The notes: generated by a model from the letters alone, not told the origin. Positions 1-10,271 are shown, numbered from the stretch's first letter. The stretch: DNA of 26,307 nt from CAZNNH01 sp964574335 (GCA_964574335.1 CAZNNH010000079.1:1-26307), one strand, 5' to 3'. A program made the numbers and translations.

Positions 1-54
1 CAGCCCGAGCCGGGAGCCGAACCTGTCACGCACCGTCACGCTCCGTCCCATTCG

Positions 55-106
55 GGGGACACGATCCGGGTTTCCGGCTCGACGAGAGAAACCCGGTCAT
101 GTCCCC
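55..106. repeat. Imperfect inverted repeat of the GGGGACATGACCGG family
   Basis: Positions 55-75 (GGGGACACGATCCGGGTTTC and one more base) pair imperfectly with 88-106, whose reverse complement is GGGGACATGACCGGGTTTC. About 12 nt separate the arms, so a long GC-rich stem-loop could form. The right-hand arm, read on the minus strand, matches two copies at 15098-15147. It starts beyond the uvrB stop codon (uvrB reads toward it), so it might also help end transcription, although no T tract follows. A REP-like dispersed element is the likeliest identity; no transposase is visible nearby. Confidence 0.65.
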
Positions 107-142
107 TGGGGTCAGCGGCCACATGGCGATGCCGACGATAGT

Positions 143-2194
<2,052 letters not shown>

Positions 2195-2200
2195 CCCGCG

Positions 2201-2206
2201 ATCATA
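2201..2206 (-). promoter_or_regulatory. Candidate -10 box of uvrB (leaderless type)
   Basis: TATGAT on the minus strand, six bases before the ATG at 2194. With usual -10 to +1 spacing, transcription would begin at or next to the start codon. No recognisable -35 hexamer is seen 16-18 bp upstream. Confidence 0.45.
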
Positions 2207-2243
2207 GCCCACAGCAAGGGGACCGCCGGCACCCCTTTGCAGA

Positions 2244-2269
2244 TAGAATGGAGCCCTTCCTGAGGAGGG
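2244..2269 (+). promoter_or_regulatory. Candidate -10 box and ribosome binding site of the bactofilin-lpxD operon
   Basis: TAGAAT at 2244-2249 is a good -10 hexamer. GAGGAGGG at 2262-2269 is a strong Shine-Dalgarno sequence three bases before the ATG at 2273. Initiation about 7 bp after the box would give a leader of roughly 17 nt. No clear -35 box is visible. The same TAGAAT hexamer appears at 4768-4773 on the minus strand. Confidence 0.45.
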
Positions 2270-2272
2270 ACG

Positions 2273-2719
2273 ATGGAAGGCGAGAAGGCGACGGTCATCG
2301 ACAGCGCGGCGGAGATCGAGGGCAAGCTGCGCGGCAAGAATGCCCGAATCCTGGGACGCTTCAAGGGCGAGATCGAGCTCCAGGGCAACCTGGTGCTGGG
2401 CGAGGGATCGCGGGTGGAGGCCACGGTGATGGCGGAATCGGCCGAGATCGCCGGGGACTTCGACGGCGACCTGGTGGTCAAGCGGCTGGTCCTGCTGGAG
2501 AAGGCCCGCATCACCGGCAGCGTCGACGCCCAGGCGCTGGCAGTGCGGGAGGGGGCCGTGATCAACGGCACCGTGACCGCGGGCGAGAAGCGGCAGCCGG
2601 CGCCGTCCAAGCCTCAGCCCAAACCCGAGACCAAGGACGAGCCCAAGCCGGCGGCGGCGACACCCGCTCCCCCGCCGGGTGGCTCGGGGACAGTCCCGCC
2701 GGGAACGGCAAACGGGTGA
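2273..2719 (+). CDS. Bactofilin family cytoskeletal protein
   Basis: Bactofilins polymerise without nucleotide into membrane-associated filaments that scaffold cell-wall, stalk or polarity proteins. The 148-residue product shows the family's right-handed beta-helix pattern at about residues 8-105: short repeating strands with glycine turns such as AEIEGKLRGKNARILGRFKG, GEIELQGNLVLGEGSRVEA and AEIAGDFDGDLVVKRLVLL. A flexible Lys/Pro/Ala-rich tail follows (about 106-148), as is common in the family. The start has a strong Shine-Dalgarno sequence. The stop codon overlaps the GTG start of lpxD (GTGA, 2716-2719), so the two are probably translationally coupled. Family assignment is firm; the specific role is unknown, but the coupling suggests a link to envelope biogenesis. 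Confidence 0.9.
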   Translation: MEGEKATVIDSAAEIEGKLRGKNARILGRFKGEIELQGNLVLGEGSRVEATVMAESAEIAGDFDGDLVVKRLVLLEKARITGSVDAQALAVREGAVINGTVTAGEKRQPAPSKPQPKPETKDEPKPAAATPAPPPGGSGTVPPGTANG

Positions 2720-3753
2720 TCCTTCGGGAGCTCGCCGAACGCCTGGCCTGTCCGCTGGAGGGCGAGGTCGAGGTCGAGATCGAACGGGTCGCCGGGATCG
2801 AAGAGGCCGGCCCGGGCGATCTCACGTTCCTGGCCAATCCCCGGTACGCGTCGCGGCTCGCGAAGACCCGCGCCGCAGCGGTGGTGGTGCGGCCCGGCAC
2901 CGAGGCCCTGGTCCCGCGTCTCGTCTCCCAGCAGCCGTACCTCACCTTCGCCCGGGCCGCCCAGCTTCTCCACCCCGAGATCCCTCCGGCGCCGGGGGTC
3001 CACCCGAGCGCCGAGGTCGACGGTAGCGCCGTGCTGGAACCCAACGTACACGTGGGAGCGCTGTGCGTGGTCGGCCCTCGGGTCCGTGTCGGGGCTCGGA
3101 CCGTGCTGCACCCTCAGGTGACCCTCTACGCGGACGTCGAGCTGGGCGAGGACTGTGTCCTGCATTCGGGCGTGCAGGTGCGCGAGCGCACCCGGATCGG
3201 CAGCCGCGTCGTGGTCCAAAACGGCGCCGTGCTCGGCGCCGACGGCTTCGGGTTCGCTCGCGACGAGCAGGGCCGCTACGTGAAGATCCCTCACATCGGC
3301 CGCCTGGTGATCGAGGACGACGTGGAGATCGGGGCCCTCTCGGCCATCGACCGCGCCTCCCTGGCCATCACCCGGATCGGCCGCGGCACCAAGCTCGACA
3401 ACCTGGTCCAGGTGGGCCACTCGGTGGTGATCGGCGAGGACACGGTTCTGGCCGGCCAGGTGGGGATCGCGGGCAGCGCCCGGGTCGGCAGCCGGGTCAC
3501 GCTGGCGGGGCAGGTGGGGGTGGCCGGCCACCTCTCGATCGGCGACGGGGCCACCGCCAGCGCCCAGACCGGCATCCCGAGCTCGGTGGCGCCGGGCGCC
3601 TTCGTGTCGGGCTACCCGGCCATCGAGAACCGGGCCTGGCTCAAGTCCTCGGCGGTGTTCTCCCGGCTGCCGGAGCTGCAGCGCCGGGTGCGAGCCCTCG
3701 AGCAGCAGCTCGAGCGGCTCGGCAGCCCCGGACCGACCGACCCGTCGGCCTGA
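2716..3753 (+). CDS. lpxD: UDP-3-O-acylglucosamine N-acyltransferase LpxD
   Basis: LpxD transfers an (R)-3-hydroxyacyl chain from acyl-ACP to the 2-amino group of UDP-3-O-acyl-glucosamine, the third step of lipid A synthesis, in the cytoplasm. The 345-residue product has an N-terminal uridine-binding domain (about 1-95, with GDLTFLANPRY), a left-handed parallel beta-helix of hexapeptide repeats (about 97-310) and a short C-terminal coiled coil (LPELQRRVRALEQQLERL). The catalytic histidine is His235 in LVQVGHSVVIG, corresponding to His239 of the Escherichia coli enzyme; GADGFGF and IPHIGRLVIEDDVEIGA are also typical. The GTG start at 2716 overlaps the bactofilin stop. Length fits the family (about 340). 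Unusually, no fabZ, lpxA or bamA gene follows; the next gene is convergent, with its stop 22 bp away. Confidence 0.95.
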   Translation: MILRELAERLACPLEGEVEVEIERVAGIEEAGPGDLTFLANPRYASRLAKTRAAAVVVRPGTEALVPRLVSQQPYLTFARAAQLLHPEIPPAPGVHPSAEVDGSAVLEPNVHVGALCVVGPRVRVGARTVLHPQVTLYADVELGEDCVLHSGVQVRERTRIGSRVVVQNGAVLGADGFGFARDEQGRYVKIPHIGRLVIEDDVEIGALSAIDRASLAITRIGRGTKLDNLVQVGHSVVIGEDTVLAGQVGIAGSARVGSRVTLAGQVGVAGHLSIGDGATASAQTGIPSSVAPGAFVSGYPAIENRAWLKSSAVFSRLPELQRRVRALEQQLERLGSPGPTDPSA

Positions 3754-3775
3754 GGCGCGGGTCGCGGCGGGCGCG

Positions 3776-4735
3776 TCAGCGCGAGGCGGTCTCGGCAGGG
3801 GCGCGGAGGTAGTAGCCCTTGCGGTGACGGACGTTCAGCCCTGGGCGATCCACCTGCACCTCGAGCTTGTGGAACCGGCCGTCCGGCTCCCGGTCCTCGG
3901 GCACGATGCCGATCACGTACTGGGCCCGGAGCTCCGCCAGGATCTCGTCGTAGGCGTCGCCGAGCTTGCTGTAGACACGGGGGTTGAAGACCCGGCCGCC
4001 GCTGAGCTCGGCGAGCTGGTTCAGGAAGGCCAGCGACCGCAACGCCCGTGAGCTGCTCAGCTTGAAGCTCTGGAACGCGATCGGGTAGATGGTGACCGAG
4101 CTGGAGCGGACCAGGTACAGCAGCTCGGAGGGGCTGACCTCGCTCATCGAGTCCTCGCCGTCGCTGAACAGCACCAGCACCTTGCGCCCGCGGGAGTCCT
4201 GGACCCGGGAGAGGTAGACGGTGATCGCGTCGTAGAGGGCGGTGTTGCCGCCCCCCTCCTGGGCCAGGATCCTGGCGAACAGCCCTTGCTGGTTCTCGGA
4301 GTCGTAGCGCGAGATACGGATGTCCTCGTCGAAGAAGATGGCGGTCAGGTTCCGGGCGCGTGGGATCGCGTCCAGGAACCGCACCGCCGCCTGGCGGGTG
4401 AGCTGCAGCACCTCGATCATGCTGTCGCTGGTGTCGAACAGGATCCCCAGGTCGAGGGCCATCGTCTCGTCCTCGCCGGGATCGTGGGCGCGGCCGAAGA
4501 GCTCGATCTGCTGCGGGCGCCTGCCCTCCAGAACCGTGAAGTCGCCGCGCTGCAGGTCGGTCACCAGCTTCCCGTTCGAGTCGCGCACGGTGACGGTGAT
4601 GTTGACGACATCGACGTCGACCGAGAAGGTCGGCGGCACCGGGGTGGGCACGGGACGCGGCTCGGCCGCCGGCCCGGCCACGGCGGCCTGGGCACCCAAG
4701 AAGATCAGGACCGGCAGTAGTAGGCGGTGCGCCAC
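3776..4735 (-). CDS. Secreted VWA-domain protein (acidobacterial VWFA-related type)
   Basis: The 319-residue product begins with a signal-peptide-like segment (MAHRLLLPVLIFLGAQAAVA), followed by a Pro-rich stretch, a short beta domain (about 38-80, VDVVNITVTVRDSNGKLVTDL) and a von Willebrand A domain. The metal-ion adhesion site is intact: DTSDS (101-105), Thr165 in NTALYDAI and Asp192 in FSDGEDS. This architecture matches the family often labelled VWFA-related acidobacterial domain protein. Its partner is unknown; such proteins are taken to bind protein ligands outside the inner membrane. The GTG at 4735 is chosen because it starts the signal peptide; upstream in-frame sequence lies opposite and inside the preceding gene. 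It is the last of the minus-strand run, 35 bp after the methyltransferase/reductase stop, and may have its own promoter (4768-4773). Confidence 0.85.
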   Translation of the reverse strand: MAHRLLLPVLIFLGAQAAVAGPAAEPRPVPTPVPPTFSVDVDVVNITVTVRDSNGKLVTDLQRGDFTVLEGRRPQQIELFGRAHDPGEDETMALDLGILFDTSDSMIEVLQLTRQAAVRFLDAIPRARNLTAIFFDEDIRISRYDSENQQGLFARILAQEGGGNTALYDAITVYLSRVQDSRGRKVLVLFSDGEDSMSEVSPSELLYLVRSSSVTIYPIAFQSFKLSSSRALRSLAFLNQLAELSGGRVFNPRVYSKLGDAYDEILAELRAQYVIGIVPEDREPDGRFHKLEVQVDRPGLNVRHRKGYYLRAPAETASR

Positions 4736-4767
4736 GCTTGGCTCTCGGGGGCGCTTGGCCCCGCTCG

Positions 4768-4773
4768 ATTCTA
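4768..4773 (-). promoter_or_regulatory. Candidate -10 box of the VWA gene
   Basis: TAGAAT on the minus strand; its TAG is also the stop codon of the upstream methyltransferase/reductase gene. It lies 32 bases before the GTG at 4735. It is identical to the hexamer upstream of the bactofilin gene. No clear -35 box is seen. Confidence 0.35.
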
Positions 4774-6627
4774 CTGCAACACCGAGACCACTCGAACCGC
4801 CAGGTCGACCTTGTTGAAGGGGGGCATCACGTAGGCACCCTGCACCAGGTCCTTGGCCGCCAGCAGCGCCTCCTGAGCGATCCGGACCCCCTCGAGCTGG
4901 GCGGCCTCGCCGGAGCCGGCCTTGCGCATCCGCTCGCGAATCTCGTCCGGAATGCTCATCCCCGGCACCTCGTTGTGGAGGAACTCGGCGTTCCGGTGCG
5001 AGAACAGCGGCAGGATGCCGATCAGGATCGGGATCCGGATGTGCCGGATCAGCGAGAGGAAGCTTTCCAGAGTACGCGGGTCGTACACCGGCTGGGTCAT
5101 CACGTACTCGGCGCCGGCCTCCACCTTCTCCTCCAGCCGGCGCACCTCCCGCTCGAGGTCCTGCTTGGAGGGGTCGGCCCCGCAGCCGACGTGGAGGGCC
5201 AGCGCCGGCCCGATCAGGTTGCCGGCCAGGTCGCAGCCGTGCTTGAGGTGATCCAGGATCCGGATCAGCCCGATCGAGTCGACGTCGTAGACGGCGGTCG
5301 CGTCGGGGTAGTCGCCGAGCTTGGGCGGGTCCCCGGTGATGGCCAGGATGTTCCGAAGGCCCAGCGCGTACGCGCCCAGGATGTCCGATTGGATCCCGAG
5401 CAGGTTCCGGTCGCGGCAGGTGTAGTGGAGGATGGTGTCGATGCCGACCTCGTGCTGCATCATCACGCACAGCGCCTGGGCGCTCAAGCGGGCCGAGGCG
5501 CGCGGCCCGTCGGCCACGTTGATGGCGTCGATCTCGTTCTCCCGGCAGTACTGGGCCCGCTCGATGACGCCGGTGGCGTCGGCGCCGCGAGGAGGGTCCA
5601 GCTCCACGGAGACCACGAACTTCTTGCCCAGGCGCCGCGCCAGCGGGCTCTTCTCCTCCCGGGGGACCGGCGGCGGGGCCTCCTTGGCGCGGACCGGCGC
5701 TGCCCGGTGCACCGAACGCTGGACCGGCTGCACCATGCGCACCGAGCGCACCAGGTTCTTGATGTGGGCCGGGGTGGTGCCGCAGCATCCCCCCACCAGG
5801 CTGGCGCCTGCCGCGATGAAGCGCCGGGCGTACTCGGCCATGTACTCGGGCGTGCAGAGGTAGACGTAGCGGCCCTCCACCATCGCCGGGGCGCCGGCAT
5901 TCGGCATCGCCATCAGCCGGACGCGGCTGGCCACGGCGGCCATCCGCTCGATGGTGGCCAGCATCTGCTGGGGGCCCTGGCTGCAGTTGGCACCGATCAC
6001 GCTGGCGCCGCTTTGCTCCAGCTCCCGCACCACGTCCTCGGGTGCATCGCCGTAGATGGTGGTCCCCTCGTCGTTGAACGTCGTCGACACGATCACCGGG
6101 AGGTCAGAGAGGCCCCGCACCGCCGTGAGCGCGACCTTGGCCTCGGCCAGAGACGGCATGGTCTCGATCAGGAAGGCGTCGACCCCGCCCTCCAGCAGCC
6201 CCTGGGCCTGCTCGCGGAAGGCCTCGAAGGCCTCTCCTTTCCGGACCCCGCCGATCGGCTCGATCGGCTTGCCGACGGGTCCGATCGAGCCGGCCACGAA
6301 GGCCCGGTCGCCGGCCGCCTGGCGGGCGAGCTCCACCCCCTTCTGGTTGATCAGGCGCACCCGGCCCTCGAGGCCGTGGGGCGCGAGCTTGAAGCGGTGG
6401 GCGCCGAAGGTGTTGCTCTCGATCAGCTCGGCGCCGGCCTCCACGTACTCCTCGTGGATGGTGCGGACCATGGCCGGGTTCGACAGGTTGAGCTCGTCGA
6501 AGCAGCGGTTCACGAAGACGCCGCGCGCGTAGAGCATGGTGCCCATCGCGCCGTCGCCCACCAGGATTCCCTCGGCGAGCCGCTCGAGGAAGGTCTTCCC
6601 CTTCACCTTGTTCCCTTGGTTGCTCAC
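4771..6627 (-). CDS. Bifunctional homocysteine S-methyltransferase / methylenetetrahydrofolate reductase
   Basis: The 618-residue protein fuses two methionine-cycle enzymes, the same arrangement as Bacillus subtilis YitJ. Residues about 12-295 are a homocysteine S-methyltransferase barrel with GDGAMGTML (24-32) and the three zinc-ligand cysteines: Cys215 in GANCSQGP and Cys281/Cys282 in GGCCGTTP. An Ala/Pro-rich linker (about 305-325) leads to a methylenetetrahydrofolate reductase domain (about 333-615, FAD-dependent; VSVELDPPRG, NILAITGDPP, MTQPVYD), which makes 5-methyl-tetrahydrofolate. There is no cobalamin-binding domain, so the full cobalamin-dependent MetH reaction would need other subunits. 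The GTG start (6627) lies 12 bp after the pseudouridine synthase stop and lacks a clear Shine-Dalgarno sequence; a TAGACT box at 6637-6642 is a possible internal promoter. Aspartokinase/homoserine dehydrogenase upstream supports a methionine role. I saw no S-box riboswitch. Confidence 0.93.
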   Translation of the reverse strand: MSNQGNKVKGKTFLERLAEGILVGDGAMGTMLYARGVFVNRCFDELNLSNPAMVRTIHEEYVEAGAELIESNTFGAHRFKLAPHGLEGRVRLINQKGVELARQAAGDRAFVAGSIGPVGKPIEPIGGVRKGEAFEAFREQAQGLLEGGVDAFLIETMPSLAEAKVALTAVRGLSDLPVIVSTTFNDEGTTIYGDAPEDVVRELEQSGASVIGANCSQGPQQMLATIERMAAVASRVRLMAMPNAGAPAMVEGRYVYLCTPEYMAEYARRFIAAGASLVGGCCGTTPAHIKNLVRSVRMVQPVQRSVHRAAPVRAKEAPPPVPREEKSPLARRLGKKFVVSVELDPPRGADATGVIERAQYCRENEIDAINVADGPRASARLSAQALCVMMQHEVGIDTILHYTCRDRNLLGIQSDILGAYALGLRNILAITGDPPKLGDYPDATAVYDVDSIGLIRILDHLKHGCDLAGNLIGPALALHVGCGADPSKQDLEREVRRLEEKVEAGAEYVMTQPVYDPRTLESFLSLIRHIRIPILIGILPLFSHRNAEFLHNEVPGMSIPDEIRERMRKAGSGEAAQLEGVRIAQEALLAAKDLVQGAYVMPPFNKVDLAVRVVSVLQ

Positions 6628-6639
6628 GATGGAGCCAGT

Positions 6640-7599
6640 CTAGCCTCGGGGCTCCGAGCCCGGCAACTCCTGGTCCGGCGTATGACACAGCCGCCCCGAG
6701 GCGCCGCCCTCGCGCAGCACGGGCGGCGGTGCGCACTCGAGGTCGAGAGCCTGGCCGCTGCTGGGATGCGGAAGGCGGAGCTTGTGAGCGTGAAGCCGGT
6801 AGCCACCCTCGCCGGGGAGCGCCGCCGAGCGCAGCCCTCCGCCCGGAGCGAAGAGGGGGTCGCCGAGCAGGGGGTGACCGACCGCAGCCAGGTGGGCTCG
6901 GATCTGGTGGGGACGCCCGGTGACGATCTCCACCTCGGCGAGGCACGACCCGTCCCTGTGCTCCAGGACGCGGACCTTGCTGAGCGCCGAACGGCCGCTA
7001 TCGCACGCGGCGTGCACCGTGCCCAGCATCGGGTGCGGCACCGGGCCGATCGGCACGTCGACCTGGAACTGGTCATGGGGCGGCAGGCCGTCCAGCAGCG
7101 CGCGATAGACCTTGCGCACCTTCCTCTCTTGAAAGCAGCAGGCCACGTGCGAGCGGGCCAGCGGCGAGAGGCAGGCGATCACCAGCCCCGAGGTCCCGCG
7201 GCCCAGCCGGTGGGCCAGGGTGGCCTCGGGGTATCGGTCACGGACCTGGTGCAGCAGCGTGCTCTCGAGAAAGCCACCGCCGGGCAGGGTCGGCAGGCCG
7301 CGGGGCTTGGCCACGGCCAGAAGCTCGGCGTCCCGGTACAGCACGGCGAAGCCGAGCGGCACATCGGCCTCCACCCAGGGGGGGCGCCGCCACACCAGGA
7401 GCTGACCCGCGACCAGGCGCTCGTCGGCCCGGGCCGGCCGCCCCTGAAGCTCCACCTGACCGTCCTGGATCCGCTGCCGCCACTGTTCGAGGCTCGAGTG
7501 ACGACGGCGCTCGGCCAGGTAGGCGAGCAGCTCCTGCCCCTCGGCTGCGGGGGGCAGCCGCTCCTGGTAGGCAAAGCCGCGGTTGGCGCGTCCCGCCAC
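6640..7599 (-). CDS. RluA-family pseudouridine synthase with non-canonical active site
   Basis: Members of this family convert uridine to pseudouridine in rRNA or tRNA. The 319-residue product has a probable S4-like RNA-binding region (about 20-72) and a pseudouridine synthase fold (about 85-290), with VAKPRGLPTLPGG, KVYRALLDG, ALSKVRVLE and the GRPHQIRAHLAAVGHPLLGDPLF block. The active-site motif, normally HRLDRxTSG, reads HRLGRGTSG (130-138), so Gly133 replaces the catalytic aspartate. The codon is an unambiguous GGC. The rest of the fold is well kept, so the gene does not look decayed. Start is a GTG at 7599, 28 bp after the aspartokinase gene. RNA target unknown. It could be an RNA-binding pseudoenzyme or belong to a subgroup with a natural Gly at this site. 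Confidence 0.85.
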   Translation of the reverse strand: MAGRANRGFAYQERLPPAAEGQELLAYLAERRRHSSLEQWRQRIQDGQVELQGRPARADERLVAGQLLVWRRPPWVEADVPLGFAVLYRDAELLAVAKPRGLPTLPGGGFLESTLLHQVRDRYPEATLAHRLGRGTSGLVIACLSPLARSHVACCFQERKVRKVYRALLDGLPPHDQFQVDVPIGPVPHPMLGTVHAACDSGRSALSKVRVLEHRDGSCLAEVEIVTGRPHQIRAHLAAVGHPLLGDPLFAPGGGLRSAALPGEGGYRLHAHKLRLPHPSSGQALDLECAPPPVLREGGASGRLCHTPDQELPGSEPRG

Positions 7600-7627
7600 G
7601 CGCTCGCCGGAAGGTGCGTCGAGCCGA

Positions 7628-10168
7628 TCAGTCGTGGCCGTGCAGCTCGAGCCCGAGCCCCCAGCTCGCCGCCAGGTCGCGCAGATCGTTGAGGATCACG
7701 GAGGCGGTGAGCTCGATGCCGGCCCCCGGACCGGAGATCACCAGCGGCTCGTGGCGGTAGCGGCGGGTGGTGAACGCCACCAGGTTCCGCGTCCCCTGCA
7801 AGGCCCCGATCGGGTCCGAGACCGGCGCCGCTCGGAGGCCCGCCTTCACGCCGTCGCGAGTGGCCTCCACCACGTAGCGCAGGGCGCGCCCCTGTGAGGC
7901 CGCCCGCTCCGCGCGAGCACGCCACTCGGCATCGACGACCGGAAGCCGCTCGAGGAAAGCTTCGAGCGGCAGCGCCCGCAGCGCCCGCGGAACCAGGTTC
8001 TCGGCGGTCGGAACCGGGCCGCGATAGCCCAGCAGCCGGGCCAGGATCAGCCCCTTGCGGGCGGCATCGCGACCGGACAGGTCCTCCCTCGGGTCGGGCT
8101 CGGTGTAGCCGAGGCGCTTCGCCTCGCGAACCGCCTCGGAGAAGGGCCGGCCCTCGCCCACCGCCGAGAGCAGATAGCCGAGGGTGCCGCTCATGCAGCC
8201 TTCGGCCCGCAGGACCCGGTCACCGCTCTCCACCAGCTTGCGGTAGGTGTCCAGGATCGGCAGGCCAGCGCCCACCGTCGCCTCGAACCGGATCCGCCGG
8301 CCGGAGCTTTTCGCCGCCGTGAAGAGCCTCCGGTAGCTCGAGGCGGAGCCGGAGAGCGGGATCTTGTTCGCCAGCACCAGATCGAAGCCCTGCCCCAGCG
8401 CAGCCTCGACCACGTCGCCGGTCTGGTGGGCCGTCACGTCGACCAGGATCGGCCGCGAGACCGCGTGCGAGGCGATGTACGAGAGCGCCTCCAGCGCCCC
8501 ACCCCCCGATCCCTGCTGGCGCGCCAGCGCCACGCCCCGGCGCTTGCCGGCCACCAGCGCCAGCAGACGCCGCGCGGACAGGCCGTTCGGGTCGAACACG
8601 AAACCCGACCGGTCGATGACGCCGATGGCCCGCAGGCTGGAGGCGGTACCGTGGGCGGCGATGTGCTCGGCCAGAGCCTGGCCGACGTTGCCGAAGCCCA
8701 TCAGCACCACGTCGGTCCCGCCCCAGGGCGTCACCCGGCCGCCGCCGATCTTGGAGAGCTGGAACGCGGCGTGGACGCGGCGCTCCGCTTCCGGGACGTC
8801 GTCCGCCTCCACCACGAACGAGATGTTGCGCTCGGACGAGCCCTGGGCGATCGCCACCACGTTGACGCCGCCCGCCGCCAGCGCCGAGAAGAGCCGCGCC
8901 GCGATGCCGCGGGTGCCCACCATGCCGTTGCCCACCACCGCCACCACGGCCACCCCGCTGCGCCGGCCGATGTCGTCGATCAGGCCGCGGGACAGCTCCT
9001 CCCTGAAGGCAGCGCGTAGCGCGGCGCGAGCCGCATGGGCGTCGGACTCGGGCAAGGTGAAGCCGATCGAGCTCTCGGAAGAGGCCTGGAAGATGGTCGA
9101 GACCGACAGGCCCGCGGCCTGCACCGCGGCGAAAGTCCGGGCGGCGATGCCCGGGACGCCCATCATCCCCTTGCCAGCCACGGTGACCAGCGCCTGGCCC
9201 TTGACGGTGGCGATCGCCTTGACCGGATGGCCCGGATCCGAGGGACGGCTGGACACCTCGGTGCCGGGGCGGTCCGGATGCAGGAAGGAGCGAACGTGGA
9301 CCACGATCCGCGTCCCCTCGAGCGGGATCAGGGCGCGGGGATGGAGCACCTTGGCCCCGAAGTAGGCCACCTCGGCCGCCTCCCGCTGGTGCAGCTCTGG
9401 GATCAGACGCGCATCTTCGACGCTGCGGGGATCGGCGGTCAGGATCCCGGGGACGTCCTTCCACAGCACCACCCGGGACGCCCCGATCACGCGGGCGACG
9501 AGGGTCGCGGTGAGATCGGTCCCTCCACGGCCCAGGGTCCGGAGGACGCCGTCGGGTCCCGCCCCTTGGAACCCCGCGACCACGGGGGTGACGCGGCGGG
9601 CGAGCTTTCCCTTCAGCCAGGGGCCGGCCCGCCGCCGCGACAGCTCCAGGTCGGGGGTGGCGTCGCCGAAACGGGCGTCGGTAGCGATCAGGGCCAGCGG
9701 GTCCTCCGTCGCCGCTTTCCGGCCGGAGCGGGAGAGCGCCGCCGCCATCAACGAGGCGGCCAGCCGCTCGCCGCGGGCCACCATCGCGTCGCTGACCCGT
9801 GGCGACAGCTCTCCCAGGGCGGCCACGGCCCGGGTCAGCTCGCGGTACTCGCGGGCCGAGTGGTCCATCTCGGCCAGGATCCGGCTCCGCTCCCGGCCCG
9901 CCGGCACCAGCTCGTGCACCAGCCGACGGTGGCGGCGCAAGAACACGGCTGCGGCGCGGCTACCGGCCGCCGCGTCTCCGGTCGCGGAGCTCCTCGCCCC
10001 GTCCAGCAGCAGGTCGGTCACCTTGTAGAGCGCCGACACCACCACCACCAATGGGCCGCCGTGCTCCCCGATCAGGCGGACCGCCCGGCGGAAGCCTCCG
10101 GCGTCGGCCAACGAGGCACCGCCGAACTTCCAGACCTCGACCACCCTCTTCCGCTTCACGTTGCTCAC
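7628..10168 (-). CDS. Bifunctional aspartokinase / homoserine dehydrogenase
   Basis: This 846-residue fusion catalyses the first and third steps from aspartate to homoserine, the precursor of threonine and methionine (ThrA/MetL type). The kinase domain (about 10-300) has KFGGAS (14-19; usually KFGGTS), RGERLAASLMA and GRGGTDLTA (213-221). Two ACT-type regulatory domains follow (about 318-395 and 405-470; MMGVPGIAARTF and MVGTRGIAARLF), consistent with allosteric control by an end product. The homoserine dehydrogenase domain starts with the NAD(P) site GFGNVG (491-496) and carries the signature region around LGYTEPDPREDLSGRDAARK. The GTG start is preceded by a GGGGGAGG Shine-Dalgarno sequence. 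The methionine-synthesis gene two genes downstream suggests MetL-like use, but threonine synthesis is equally possible. Confidence 0.95.
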   Translation of the reverse strand: MSNVKRKRVVEVWKFGGASLADAGGFRRAVRLIGEHGGPLVVVVSALYKVTDLLLDGARSSATGDAAAGSRAAAVFLRRHRRLVHELVPAGRERSRILAEMDHSAREYRELTRAVAALGELSPRVSDAMVARGERLAASLMAAALSRSGRKAATEDPLALIATDARFGDATPDLELSRRRAGPWLKGKLARRVTPVVAGFQGAGPDGVLRTLGRGGTDLTATLVARVIGASRVVLWKDVPGILTADPRSVEDARLIPELHQREAAEVAYFGAKVLHPRALIPLEGTRIVVHVRSFLHPDRPGTEVSSRPSDPGHPVKAIATVKGQALVTVAGKGMMGVPGIAARTFAAVQAAGLSVSTIFQASSESSIGFTLPESDAHAARAALRAAFREELSRGLIDDIGRRSGVAVVAVVGNGMVGTRGIAARLFSALAAGGVNVVAIAQGSSERNISFVVEADDVPEAERRVHAAFQLSKIGGGRVTPWGGTDVVLMGFGNVGQALAEHIAAHGTASSLRAIGVIDRSGFVFDPNGLSARRLLALVAGKRRGVALARQQGSGGGALEALSYIASHAVSRPILVDVTAHQTGDVVEAALGQGFDLVLANKIPLSGSASSYRRLFTAAKSSGRRIRFEATVGAGLPILDTYRKLVESGDRVLRAEGCMSGTLGYLLSAVGEGRPFSEAVREAKRLGYTEPDPREDLSGRDAARKGLILARLLGYRGPVPTAENLVPRALRALPLEAFLERLPVVDAEWRARAERAASQGRALRYVVEATRDGVKAGLRAAPVSDPIGALQGTRNLVAFTTRRYRHEPLVISGPGAGIELTASVILNDLRDLAASWGLGLELHGHD

Positions 10169-10251
10169 CGTCCTCCCCCGCCTACCTTTCCTGGCGCCGA
10201 CCGCCCGGCGCGGGCGTGCGGCCCCACAGCCTAGCCGAGCGGCGCCCGAGA

Positions 10252-10271
10252 CGCCAATGCCGGTATCGGCG
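10252..10271. other. Hairpin just beyond the 66-residue ORF
   Basis: CGCCAATGCCGGTATCGGCG forms 7-bp arms with one G-T pair, starting 2 bp beyond the stop codon at 10274. No T tract follows, so it is at best a weak terminator or attenuating hairpin before the aspartokinase gene. Confidence 0.3.

Noticed and set aside
3776..5788. A 670-residue version of the VWA protein
   Set aside because: The upstream 350 codons overlap the methyltransferase/reductase gene in another frame and are compositionally a shadow. The signal peptide defines the start at 4735.
6628..6660. S-adenosylmethionine riboswitch before the methionine-synthesis gene
   Set aside because: Only 12 bp separate it from the upstream gene; there is no room for an S-box and no matching motif.
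4738..7692. Plus-strand open frame of 984 codons opposite the methionine-synthesis and RluA-like genes
   Set aside because: It is rich in His, Gln, Leu, Arg and Gly with no domain pattern, which is the antisense shadow of GC-rich genes. The minus-strand proteins are clear family members.
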